NCBI GenBank assembly: GCA_027382625.1
Contig: JAJKFJ010022680.1
Coordinates: 1 to 64,000 of the forward strand
From: Tetmemena sp. SeJ-2015
Lineage: Eukaryota; Ciliophora; Spirotrichea; Sporadotrichida; Oxytrichidae
Direction: 5' to 3'
Length of the DNA: 64,000 bases
Shown here: positions 34,557-48,100 of the stretch, piece after piece
Numbering within the stretch: position 1 is the first letter of the stretch
Layout of the letters: each line of letters starts with the position of its first letter
Made by a program: the position numbers and the translations under genes
Notes under the pieces: generated by a model
Databases searched by the model: none
Seen by the model: only the letters and a program-made list of their open reading frames with translations
Told to the model about the DNA's origin: nothing

Positions 34557-37084
34557 ATGTCCAGTAAGTTTAACAACCATTTCATCCTGCAAAGCCTGAG
34601 CAAATAAAAGATCTCAAATTTCTTAAGCAAATGTTTTCTCCAATTCTAAGTTCTCAAATAATCATTGATCTATTTTAAATAAGAATTGCTTGATTGTTTG
34701 AGGCGTTTTTAAATAAAATATGTTTTATAGTTGATGTTGTAGGATATCAAACATAGAGTTAAGTGGAAGACAAAGCGAGAGAAGAGTGGAGGAAGCTAGA
34801 CTTCATTGCTTTAAGGAGGCAGCAGTTTGAGGGACTTGAAGTATCCTTGAAGCAGATAGACCAATAATAGGCTGATAGAAGAGGCTAACTAGATGAGGAG
34901 CTGGAACAAGTGGAGTACTTGCAAACTGAAAACCTCTCATTCAAAAGTCGTTGGTGAAGACCCTCGACTCTAAGCGAGTAGTCCTCTCTGAGATAGAAAA
35001 GGAGAACGTGGATTTCTTGCAGAAGTTTGCAGTGAAAGCTAATGAGAAGGACTCTCTGAGGAAGCAGATAACTGAAGTGGAACACTTGATCAGACTCCTC
35101 AAGCACGAAATAGAATCCACAAACGTTGACAGCAAGAGAATCCAAATCATCAGCATAGATTTAAGTAGCGATTCGTATCTATAGTATTTAAGCGAGAAGG
35201 AGGACGAGATCAGTGTTAAGAAGAGTACTGAGGAAAAGAGGATAGTAAAGTTGGTAGGAGACGACATCAAGGACCAGATAAGACACACCGAGGACCGCTT
35301 CAACTTGGCAGAGAACACTCGCATCAAGCAGGATAGTATCGAGAAGAATCTTAAGAGCAACTATGAGAAAGCGCAGAGAGAACTTGAAAAGCTAATGTAG
35401 GAGCAAACCTAAAAGAGAGAGCTACTTGTGAAGGAGCTAGAGAGAGTGAGGCAGGAGGTGCTTCAGAAGAAGGGCGAGAACGAGACTCTCAGAGCTAAGA
35501 ACAGAGAGCTGGAGCATGAACTGGAGAGACTGGATAACTACTCCAACCAGCTTAAGGAGAACATCGCAGACATGATGGAGGACTACAGGAAGCAGTTCTC
35601 TCAGCTCACTCAGACTGTCGACAAGAACAATATCGAACTTGAAAGACTGAGGCACGAACTGAATGAGACTCAAAAGTCTTACCATCAACTCAGAGCTCAA
35701 AACGAGATCGTGGAGGAACAGATTGATGGCTTGAAAGCTAGAAGGGAGCTTAATCTTGGGCTTAATGAGCAGAGGAGACTTAATCAGTTGGGCATCAACC
35801 TAGAAGACTCTGCTAGAAAGACAAGTTATATGCTTATTCTAAGTTTGATGGAGAGTGAGATTGAAAGCATCATTGAAAGATGGAACGGCAAGATTGCAGT
35901 CGTCAAGAAGGCTATTGAAGAAGATCAGTAGAGAAACCAGTCTTTAAATTACAAATATGTTATTGAATTATTGTCACGAGTGCTGAGTGAGCTGGTAGAC
36001 AAGTACATCCAGCAGATCTTCGAGAGAAACAGGAAGTTGGTGGACGTGATTGCAGTTAAGGAGCAGATAGAAGCCAAGATCCAGCAAAGCGTGAACGAGG
36101 AAGAGATAAGGGCGCTTGAGTCTGAGTTGCAAAGCCTTATTGCTCAGTATGAGAGACTGGTTAATGACAAAGTGGGTCTCTTCTCCCAGATGATTTCCAA
36201 CCTTAAGGAAATCAGCAGAAACAACGACACCATTCAATTTTAGCTTATTAAAGCTTAAGATTGGTTATCTCTTTAGTTTGATTGTGGCAAACGACGAGAA
36301 GATCGCAAGACTAAAGAACAACGTAGAGATAGTACAGCGAGACATTTCTCAAAAGAAGCGACTCTTACTAGACCAGAGAGCACAGCTTGAGGACTTGAAA
36401 CAGCAGATAAGGGATATAGATCAGGAGTTAAATGACAAGGATGGCAGAATTAGAGAGTTAGAAGATACTAACACTGCGAGAGATCTTGAGATCCAAGACT
36501 TGAACGATCTGATTAGGCAGAAAGAATTGCTGATTAAATAGCTGCAGGATGAGTTGCTGGATATCGAGGAGAGAAAGAGAAGAGAGGAGGAGGAACGCAG
36601 AAGAAGAGAACTCGAGGCAGCATTGGCCAAGCCAGAGCCTAGAAAGTAGTAATGTAACTTTACTATGTGTAGTTTGTAAGTGGTACATCCCAGTGAAGGG
36701 AGACCCAATTGACGAGATGATGGCGAAGTACTTGAATGAGTGCCCCTACTACGTGCCTGTCAAGAGACTGGGAGATGGGCAGTACATGTATGGATCCAAG
36801 AAGATCTTTGCTAAGATTATGAATGGAAAGCTCATCATCAAAAATTATCAAATGAAATCTTAATTTAGTATCATGATTAAAGGAAAGGTATTCAAAGTGT
36901 ATAGTTATTTATCAGAGTGGGAGGAGGCTACATGCTAATCGATGAATTCTTGAAGAACTACGCAGAGCAAGAGAAGGATAAGAATGCTGAAAACGGTGGT
37001 GATGATGAGGGAGGCAATTCACCAGTGAAGAGAGGAGCAGGCAGTCCCAATAGAGTCAGCAAGTCACCCACTGGAAGAAAGTGA
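34557..37084 (+). CDS. coiled-coil protein with GAS2-related (GAR) domain
   Basis: Proposed start ATG 34557 (MS), a 167-nt GT-AG intron (34564-34730), then IDVVGYQTQSQVEDKAREEW. About 600 residues of nearly continuous coiled coil follow (34750-36640; e.g. ELERVRQEVLQKKGENETLRA). Its C-terminus is KRLGDGQYMYGSKKIFAKIMNGKL joined over an IES to IRVGGGYMLIDEFLKNYAEQE, the GAR signature (an MVRVGGGW..LDEFL motif in animal GAS2 proteins), which binds microtubules. A Ser/Pro/Arg tail ends at TGA 37082. A missing A near 34945 explains one frame slip, and an IES near 36240-36280 another. Likely a microtubule cross-linker or ciliary rootlet-type protein by inference. Confidence 0.78.
36838..36914. other. 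IES splitting the GAR domain, pointer ATCA
   Basis: ATCA at 36834-36837 and 36911-36914 (a second left ATCA at 36837-36840 is equally possible). Removal joins IMNGKLI to RVGGGYMLIDEFL. Confidence 0.85.
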
Positions 37085-37239
37085 GTGAATACGGATATAT
37101 AAAACCAAAATTTTAAGAACATATCTAGTGCATTAGATTTAAAGTTAAGCTATAATCCATTCATTAATATCTACTCATTAAATGAGAAATGATAGAATAA
37201 GTAATCTGTCTAGAATAAATTAACTCGATATTTTGATAC

Positions 37240-38569
37240 TCAGAGGCCTTAAGGGAAGACAGGGTTGTGTCTGCAGATTGAAGGTCCTCTCTCCATGTAT
37301 TCCTCCCTACTGTGACAGATCTTAGGGAAATGGTCTTAACTTCCGAGCACACTTCCTCCGAACCAGACTGCATATCTCTGCACCATATTTTGAGAGACAT
37401 TTACATTTATGGGCTTAGGAGCCTGGCCAGTAAGTTATTGATAGGAGGTGAATCTCTCATCTACTCTTTGTTGCACCTGCTTGTTTAGTCTCTTGTCCAA
37501 GCCGTCGAAAAGAGTGCTACCTCCTGAGAGAACAATATTTTCATACAACTTTCTTCTAGTGTCGATGGGGCAAGACTGAATAGCGTTATCTACGATCTCA
37601 TCAAGAGGAGACCTCCAGTCCTGATGCACAAATTCAGGATGGAAAAACATCTCGGGCCCTAAGAATCTCTCATAACCTACATCAACTTCTGTAACCTGCC
37701 CAGTAATTGCGGATTTGTGAGTGTACTTCTTGAACTTATTAGATTGGAACCATCTTCCTGACTCATCTCTCTGCTTCTAATCATAATTAAGAGTTGAAAA
37801 CTGAAATTTCAAGGTTATCATATTTGCCATACTCTTGGACGACATCTTTGCACACATAGCCATATCTCTCTTTCACCTTTTGAGCGATATCCATGGCATC
37901 GTCGCTTGGCAACTGCTCGCCTCTGTCTCTCAGCTACTGCAAAGTAAACTTGGTAATGTCTCTTCCAGCAAGAGGGATGTGTCTCACGCAACTTCCAATA
38001 ACGAATCCATCACTGACAGGGAAGACGTGGGTCACTCCATCTCCAGAGTCAATAACAGTACCTGTCAAATCTGCCTTGCCGATATCCTTCACGTTCGATT
38101 TAGACCCGCAAATCTGAGCATATAGAGCCAAAGTAGCTTACACTCCAATGAACAGTCCCTTCACGTTGAAGGTCTCGAACATGATTTCAGCCATCTGTTC
38201 TCTGTTCTCAGGAGTATTCATTGGTGGCTCAGTCAGAATAAATCTGTGCTCCTCTGGTTCGCATCTCAGGTAAGAGTAGATGGCTCTGTGCCAGAATTTT
38301 TCCATGGCCTCCCAGTTTTCGATCTATCCACTTCTGATGATGTTTTGGACATCATGGGTCTTTTAATGCGAATAGATGTCGTCTCCAATGTAGAAATCTA
38401 GCTCTGGGTTCTTAAAGTCATTCTGAGAAACCTTGGTGGTGGTTCCCTTTTAACGAGAATCAGCAATTGCAGTTGGGATCATATAGCTGGGCTCCATATT
38501 GCCAGCGTAACCCATCTTTGTGAATCCAGTACCATTGTCAATGACAACAGTGGCTAAGTTAGAGTTCAT
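37240..38569 (-). CDS. ARP3: actin-related protein 3
   Basis: Subunit of the Arp2/3 actin-nucleating complex. From the ATG at 38569: [17 protein letters not shown] (phosphate loop 1), [32 protein letters not shown] (phosphate loop 2), [21 protein letters not shown], and a C-terminus with CRHNPVF. The order and about 420-residue length match ARP3. One IES (37786-37822) splits it where ARP3 carries a variable insert (after KYD). The TGA is at 37240. Several in-frame TAA/TAG codons fall at plausible Gln sites, good evidence for the reassigned code. The gene is otherwise intact. Confidence 0.93.
37786..37822. other. 37-bp IES in ARP3, pointer TATGAT (minus strand)
   Basis: ATCATA on + at 37780-37785 and 37817-37822. 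Removal joins VQEYGKYD to [11 protein letters not shown] and repairs the frame. Confidence 0.87.
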
Positions 38570-38870
38570 CTTTAGTTTGGAAGATATTTTATTATAAATT
38601 CTCGTACACTCTATCCTATTGAACAATTATTTTATGTTTATGACTAAGTAGTTTATGTTAAGGGTGGCAATAATTTGATAGTTTGTTGAAATTAGAATGA
38701 TAAAAGGAAGGCATAAGATTTATTAATGTGAGATGAATATGAATGAATTGTTGATGATCCCTCACAAAGCCTCTTTTACGAAAGTGCTAGGGGTAGGAGG
38801 TGTAGAGTAGGCTATTAAGAAGGAGGGCCTCTGTTGGATTCCACACACACCCTAGTCATTTCTATCTGAA
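38570..38870. other. intergenic, no gene seen
   Basis: Short AT-rich gap between ARP3 and the peptidase-like gene, both on the minus strand. It should contain the ARP3 promoter. Confidence 0.35.
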
Positions 38871-40030
<1,160 letters not shown>

Positions 40031-40700
40031 AATATTTAAGAAGTGGAATTAATTAAAATGAAAGAGTGAACGTAAGGTCTGAGGTTGATTCTTTAACTAT
40101 CGGCCCTTGTGTAAGAGCTTAGACCCACCACTACTAGTCACTAAATAAATAAACATAGATTTTTTATTCTCTCGTATATATGCTTAATTAAAGTGTTATA
40201 TTTATTATAGTGCTGAAATAATAGCTTTCATATTAAATGCTTTCTGATTTTATTGCAAAATTATTAAATATTGTCTTTTCTACAACCCTCTCATCTATCC
40301 AATCCTCTATCCATCCTAGTAAATCTATTATACTATAAAAAATTAATTTTCACCACTCATTTTATTAACTCAAATTTACCTTAAATGTCTTTTAAGGATG
40401 TGAATGAATCAAAAATTTAAAAAGAAGTATTGAATGTTTGAAGTAGCAAATTATTGGGAGATTAAGGAGAGTGAAGAATTTGAGCTTAATAAATTGAGAA
40501 GGTCCCGCTATAATTATATATTTAATATTCAAAGATTGACAAATAGGTAAGTCACTCTTTCACTCTCTCAACCGCGCATCCCTCACTCCCCATCGCTCTA
40601 TTTCTTTACCAAGTAGTACCATCTACCTTTCTTGGGATAGTGGGGATGTGAAGTGCAACTAAGATTATAAGAGTATGCGTGAGTTAACTGTCTATATAGA
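40031..40700. other. divergent intergenic region
   Basis: Between the peptidase-like gene (-) and Ran (+). It may include an unrecognised N-terminal MDS of the peptidase (a minus frame starting MFIYLVTSSGG near 40160 is a weak candidate). No other signal seen. Confidence 0.35.
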
Positions 40701-41605
40701 ATGGAACAAAACCAGAGCGTCGTTGCTGAGTACAAGCTCGTGCTTGTTGGAGATGGTGGTGTCGGCAAGACCACCTTCGTCAAGAGACATCTCACCGGAG
40801 AGTTCGAGAAGAAGTACATCGCCACTCTCGGAGTCGAAGTCCACCCTATGATCTTCCACACCAACCACGGCCCCATCAGGTTCAACGTTTGGGACACCGC
40901 CGGCCAGGAAAAGCTCGGAGGTCTTAGAGACGGCTACTAGTAAGTTTACATACTCATCAAGCAACGATCATTCCCACGCACTCCAACTCAAATTTGAATT
41001 GGCTGTCCATGATTCTCAGAACTGTTGATTCCTGAGGGGTTCCCTTAACTCTTTCTCAGCCTTCAACAGTTAGAAAATCTTGATCCACAAAGCTGAAAGT
41101 TTGCTCAGTGTTGAGAATTTGAGTTGGTGGTTAGAAGGGGAAGCTGATTGGAATTCTTCATTTTGAATTGGTCTTAAACTTGTTTGTAGCATTGGTGGAA
41201 ACAGCGGCATCATCATGTTCGACGTCTGCTCCAGAATCACCTACCAGAACGTGCCCAAGTGGTACAAGGACTTGGTGAGAGTCTGCGAGAACATTCCCAT
41301 CGTCCTCGTCGGAAACAAGGTCGATGTCAAGGACAGAAAGGTCAAGGCCAAGCAGATCACCTTCCACAGAAAGAAGAACCTCCAGTACTACGACATCTCC
41401 GCCAAGTCCAACTACCAGTTCGAGAAGCCCTTCATCTGGCTCCTCAGAAGACTCGTTGGAGACCCCAACCTCGGACTCACTGAGGCCCCTCTCCTCGTCC
41501 CTGAGGAAGTCGTCATCGACCAGGACCAGATGAACGCCATGGCCAAGGAGGTTGAAGGACGCCGCCAACGAGGAGCTCCCCGTCGGTGATGACGAAGACT
41601 TCTGA
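40701..41605 (+). CDS. RAN: Ran GTPase
   Basis: Nuclear-transport and spindle GTPase. Exon 1 has the P-loop [18 protein letters not shown] and [17 protein letters not shown]; a 250-nt GT-AG intron (40940-41189) follows; exon 2 has [38 protein letters not shown] and FEKPFIWL. The family's acidic tail (DEDDDL in animals) appears here as GDDEDF before TGA 41603. One surplus G at 41557/41558 shifts the last 16 codons; reading without it gives the acidic tail, so I treat it as an error. Codon use is far more GC-rich than in neighbouring genes, as expected for high expression. No IES was found in the coding part. Confidence 0.95.
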
Positions 41606-42143
41606 GATCGCGACCTGTGACCCTATGATCTATAATATCTTGGCTGACTGAGATAGTGAAGGCCAGCTAGTTATATAATTTCGCTTTCATAAAGTATTGT
41701 TGTCTCGGTTTAGCTCAGTATGAATCAGCAATGCGAGCGAAACCTATTGTTGCTTAATTAATTTATTGTTCAGCCAAGTAAACAGTGTCCACTAGATTTC
41801 TTTCTTATTCCTATATTCTTATATGCAGGCATGCTTATTCATTCTTATGTCCATTTATACTTATTGACAGAGTGAACACCATGCTTTCACCATTTGCATC
41901 ATAGAATGCATATAATCGTTCTATGGGAGAGCAAACGTTTATACTCAATATTATAAGTAAATGCCATCAGGAGAATATTCTATTATCATCAATGAGCATA
42001 TTATCATAAAGTGTTATTATATTTCTGATGCGTGTAAGATATGTGAAATTTGGGTGGATGGGAGTGAGAGGATAATAAATTTAAGTGATTGGCTGAGTGA
42101 GTTTAGAATACATTTTATTTGTTTTAAACTTACTACACTCGAA
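41606..42143. other. intergenic, dynein promoter region
   Basis: Gap between Ran and the dynein gene. The dynein frame stays open upstream of the chosen start to an ATG at 41961, but that stretch is Ile/Tyr-rich and low in charged residues, so I treat it as leader or IES. Confidence 0.4.
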
Positions 42144-45100
42144 ATGATGCAACCTGCAGACATTCCGAAACAGAGAGGCATCTACTCAGAGATACTCACT
42201 ACAGAAGACACCGACAACCTCAAGGTAACGTACACGCTCTCTTCTAAACTCCTTGTAGTTAGTGTCCACAATCGGGCCCTCTGCAAATAACGTTATACAA
42301 GCAAATCTTAAACAGAAGTTGCCCAGAGCGCTCGGTAAGTTCCATGGTTAATAACTAGATTAGCAAAACATAACTTATGATTGCATATGATCCTATTTTG
42401 AGATGGATTTGAATTGAAATTGAAAATGGCTCCATTTAAGTCGGCAGTTATCAACTCACACTTTCTTCAAATAGGCATCAAGCGCAAAGGACAACAAGAT
42501 ATTTATTTTAAGCACTAGAGGTTACATCCAGTCAGAGCAAGGAACAGAAGCTCGCTAGTGCTATCCTAGACCCCACAGGCAAAATACTAGGAAAGAGCTA
42601 CTTCAGAGACTCCGAAGTCAACAGAGGCTTCTACTCCAAGAAAAGAGAAGGCGTGGCTGATGTTGATCCAAAGGTAAGAAAGATAAACGCCTCATTTCAA
42701 TTCGGGACCTTTAAATATCGGTAAACTTGAGAAAGCAAAAGCGTATGGAGGTTCAAATCTAGTCGGCTAACTCAGTCACACCGAGATTTCGAGCAACGCT
42801 CCACTTCTCTGTTTAGTCCCCCGGTCTACTATACTCAATAGCATTTCATTTCAATCTGTTTCTTACATTTACATTTAGGTCACTGAATATATTATATACA
42901 CTAATCCGGTTAAGAGAAAGCCACCTCGATAAGTGGTGATAGACAGACAGAGAAAGCTCTTCGCCTCGCTTAGTATTGAAGAACTGTTACTAGAGCTGGT
43001 ACGAATTTAAATTCAATGACAGAGATATTTTCGATTATTCAAACCCCTAAAAGCACTAAGCAGACTGCTTTCTCAATAGTTTTAAGAGCCTTTCGATGAC
43101 ACTGAATACGACTGCAGACTCCCAGAAGAATGGCTTTATGTGTTGTATAAAATCTGGAAAGTTCATGCCTATTCAAGGGAAAGGTCTTTGGTACGATGAC
43201 GAGGGCAGGGGCTTTTGGAGATCAGTGTTGATCCACAGCTTCGACTCTGAGAGAAACTCTTGCATGAAATAATTTGCTTTGTAGGCTTGGGATGACGAGC
43301 AAAATGGCTATTGTGAACTCACAAGAATCAACCTGCTCTTTAACCTTACGAATCTTCGCTCAAAGAGTCGCTCAGGCTCACTAAGAGAGGATTTACATAA
43401 ATCATATGTTTGTGTTAGAACTTTTTCATAGATATTGAGTGCACTATATAAATGGCGACTGCCTCTCGCTACTTAAAGTTCAGAGGCACTGTAGATACTA
43501 GTGGAATCTTAAACGAGGTGAATTTACTATAGAGCATGATTAATGAATGGATTATCATGGATAAGACCATGGAAAAGCCTATTGAATAGTCTCATAGATT
43601 TATTGCACCCTCCAAAGGCACCACTTAAGGTCACCCATTTATCCTCTTTTAAGATTAAAAAAGTTGTTTTAACTCTCTATACATTAAAGAAGAGGTCATT
43701 AAGGCCATGGTCGAGATTATCTATTATCATAGTAATTAGTTGCTTTGATTAATTAGGATGTCTCCATTAATAAAACTCTGCGTGTTGAAGAATTCAAATA
43801 GATCTAGTCCTCTTCAGTAGCCCAAATCAGATTTACAAAAGATATGGACTGTATACAACTTATTTAGTCTAGGAAGACTTGAGAAAATTATCAAGAGCTC
43901 TTTTACTTTTAGATTATTGGCTGGTTCATACGTTGCATATTTTTTGGAGACGTATGAGTTTGGAAAACTTAAGAAGTTCTTAACTCTTGTTAATTTCATG
44001 ATGCAAGATACGATCTTGACGATGTGCAATCTTTTAAACCGCCACCCTATATTTGAGAATAGAGCTTATCTTAGTTTTGAATTATTTGAGCCTCTTAGTT
44101 ATGATAAGTTTGACGGGGAAAATAAGATGAACCCAGATAGATATAAAATTGTTTTTAGCGAGGGAGAAGCACCAATCACTGCTGATGCCCTAAAACGTGA
44201 TATTGAGGAGCATCGCAAAGAGGAGAACAGACTCAAGGATGAGATCCCAGAGAGCATTAGTTATCATTACTCGGCTTAAGAAAGCAATTGGAGAGTGTAT
44301 GGATGTCTACTCTATCTTGGATGAGTTCAACTACGAGTTTTCCAACTTGGATATATATATTATCAATTATCTCTGCATCATAAAAAATCAAAGGGAGTTC
44401 CTAGTTGGCAAGGATGAATAATCATATTCAAGACTGTAATAAAGCATTATTGTAAGAATTCCAACCATACTCTAACTTGTGGCTCTCATTAAAAATATGT
44501 GTTTGACTATCCCTGGGAGAACTTGAATGCGATTATTCAAATCAAGAACTGAATAGTAATTTAACAATTTGCGATGAGTTCAAACCTTATGTGCCTCTGG
44601 CAGTGGCTTTAAAAGGATGGAATGAAGGATCGCCATTGGGATAAAGTCTGATCTAAGTCAAGTTAAAAGTACTAATTTTCATTCGATCTTAATTTGGAGT
44701 TAATTTACTCTTTATTTAAATGGTTGTTTACTGAAGTAGGAAAGGGCTGGTTCAATATCCACGAGACCTCTAAGGAGACTTATAGTAGTAGTGTAATTAT
44801 TGACGATGTGCAAAGAATCCGTGAGAGACTTCGTAACTTTCATGATTAGGTTCATCCCCAAAGACTCTTACATCTTCTCCACTTCCTCTGTCAAGAACGA
44901 GTTCGAGAAGCCCGCTTTAGCTCCAGACGCAGACGGAGAAGAGGCTGAAGCAGAGGAAGATATTCCTGAGAGTCAGATGACTAATCATATCGATTTAATA
45001 TATGCTATTATGAATGAAGAGTATTGGTGAATGTTCAGAGGATCAAGGCTGAGATAAATAAAATGTTTGACAAGAATAAGGACCCCGAGCCACTCTTTGT

Positions 45101-48100
45101 ACTTGACCTTATCCTCAAGCCCATCTTCATACTCCTTAAATAAATTTATTTGATAAAACACTATTAAACTTCTTAATTTAAAATAACCCTACATCATTTA
45201 ATGAATGGTCCTTATATCGATTTTAAATTATAAATTGTTTTATCTTTGTCCAAATATATATTGAAGAATAGTATTTTGCACTCTACCGACCCTAAGGAAA
45301 TCGTGTCAAAGATTATGGAGGTGTTCGATGAGGGCATTGAGTGCCTGCAAAATATTTTTACCCTCAACTAGAGCCAATCTTGCTTTATAGGTTTGTTTCA
45401 AGACTCATGGTAAGAAGATGCTCAAAGCCCCATTGAGGCCTAGAGAAGAGCCCAAGCGCAAGCCTGATGACTCAAACAACAAAAAGTTCCTTCCAGACGA
45501 GAATATCTGGCTATGGGACGCCTTCAACGCCATTAGAAAGGGTCTTGAGAAGTCAATTGAGCCTTCATACTACTACTAGATAGATATGTGAGGAGTCTCG
45601 ACGAGGGAGACTATTCTAAAGCCAGAGAGCATTTGCTTACATTATAGTATGCATCTTCTAGGTAAACTGCAAAGATATTCGCAACATGTATGTGGGCAAT
45701 CATTTCATCAATTTACTCATCGCACAAAAGGCCAGAGAGACTAACTACTCTCTTTCCACTAAATATTTACTAGAGAGGATTCGTAGACCTCCCAAGAACA
45801 TTGAAGAACTAACAGAGACTCGCAAGTACATTTCTGAATAACAATATCTAGAAGCTTAAGAAAGGAAAATAGTTGATTTAGAGTTCTCCAACTAAGACCA
45901 GGACTAGAAGTGGTATCTTTTTGGATCTCCCCAGAAAGTAGTATCAGTCATCGATCAGTAAAGTCAGATCCTTGACAAGCAGAAGGATTAATTCGTCAAG
46001 GCAATGGAGACTGAATAGGAAGAATTTGAGGAAACTTTGGACAATTTGGCCATCACAGTTGGAGGGTTCCACACGTTTGACGACCTAAATAGGTATGAGG
46101 AGATCGCTGTAGATGTAGAATCAGTCAATCAGAGAATCTAGGATTGCATCGAGCAGTCTCGTCTCTACAATCAAAGGGAGTTCCTAGTTGGCAAGGAACA
46201 AAAGGACTACACTAGACTGTAATAGATGGCAAAGGAATTCCAACCATACTCTAACTTGTGGCTCACTACAAGGAACTGGTTCAAATCTCACCACAGCTGG
46301 CTAAATGACTCCTGGGAGAACTTGAATGCGGTTGATCTAGACAACACTTTCGATCAAGCGAACAAAACTGTGTCTGCTGTTTTGAGATACTTCAGAGATA
46401 GAGACTACCCCAAAATCACCAAGATTGCTGAGACCATGAAGAAGAACATCGATGAGTTCAAACCTTATGTGCCTCTGCAGTGGCCCTTAGAAAGGATGGA
46501 ATGAAGGATCGCCATTGGGATCAGATCTCAGACAAAGTCAAGTTTGATATCAGACCTGCCGAAGGATTCACTCTCACCTCTGTAATCGATGCTGGTATGC
46601 TCAAATACTTAGATGTATGCGAAGAAGTTGGAGAGAAGGCCTACAAGGAGTATCACATTGAAAAGTCTCTTAACAAGATGGTTAGCGACTGGAAAGATCA
46701 GAACTTCATGCTTCCCCAATTTAAGAGCACAACTACTAACTATATCGCTGGATTCGATGACGCAATTGCTATGCTTGACGAGCATATAGTGACAACTCAG
46801 GCTATGACATTCAGTCCCTTCAAAAAGCCATTCGAGAAGGAAATTGAGGAGTGGAATACAAAGATGATCCTGGTCTCAGATACACTTGAAGAATGGGTGA
46901 AATGCCAAGGATAATGGATGTATCTCTAGCCTATCTTTGATAGCCCTGACATCATGAAGCAACTTCCACAAGAAACCAAGAGATTCAAGTCAGTTGATTC
47001 AACCATCCTATGGAGACACATTCTGAATCAAACGAAGCAAGCACCAAACATTCTCCTCACTTGTTCTAAAGAAGGACTTAAGGAGAAGTTCCAAGAGGCA
47101 AATAAGAATCTTGAAATCGTGCAGAAGGGTCTTGCCGACTATTTGGAGAAGAAGCGTTCAGTCTTCGCTAGATTCTACTTCCTTTCTAATGATGAGCTAC
47201 TCGAAATCTTGTCCCAAACTAAGGAAGTTAGAAATGTGAGACCTCATTTGAGAAAGGTGTTTGAGGCTATGGCAGATCTAGAGTTCCAAAGTGATGACAC
47301 AATTTGGGCTATGTTTTCTGGAGAAGGAGAAAAGATCAACTTTGTTAAGAAGATCGACCCTAAGGATAGAAATGTCGAGTACTGGATGGGAGACGTAGAG
47401 AGGATGATGCAACTCTCAGTTTAATGATGTTTATTTGTTCTTCTCAGGTCTATTATGTAAATTGGTTCGCCCTAGAAACGATTGGGTTCTCGTACATCCT
47501 GGTCAATGTGTGTTGAATGGATCTTAAGTCCACTGGACTGCTGAGGTAGAGGAGGCTATTAGAACGAAAGGAACTGCTGGAATACAAGAGTACCTCGACA
47601 AGTTAAACAAGCAGCTGATTGATACTGTGGTGTTGGTCAGATAAAAACTCAGCAAGAATGCAACTATCACCATCAATGCATTAATCGTTATTGATGTCCA
47701 TGCTAAGGATGTCGTTTATAAACTTGTAGAAGAAAAGGTAAGAGAGAACTTCGATCTAATGCGTTATCGTCCTGAATCATCTTAATGATGACATTTAACA
47801 CGATCTGATGCTTCTTCCTATATATTACCCTTTTATATCTTGCTAGGTGCTTAACGATTATATAGGTTGAAGATGTTAATGCATTTGAGTGGATCTCACA
47901 ACTTAGGTACTATTGGGAAAACGATGACTGCTATGTAAAGTGCGTGCAGACAAACTTCCCCTATGGCTATGAATATCTAGGAAACTCACTCAGACTTGTC
48001 ATCACTCCCCTCACTGATAAGTGCTACATGACTCTAATGGGAGCTTTGAATCTCAACTTAGGAGGTGCTCCAGCTGGACCTGCCGGAACAGGAAAGACTG

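Larger units (their letters stand above)
43870..44346 (+). other. scrambled dynein locus, even-numbered MDS block
   Basis: Holds three dynein segments whose protein neighbours lie in the block at 44737-45892. They occur in the same left-to-right order as in the protein, but every second segment is elsewhere. Between them is AT-rich sequence without dynein similarity. The incoming pointer TAGGAA is at 43870-43875, matching 44737-44742. Confidence 0.88.

Noticed and set aside
46954..47424. Treating each dynein fragment as a separate gene or pseudogene
   Set aside because: The breaks are TAA/TAG Gln codons, introns, pointers or one-base slips; motifs run in normal dynein order.
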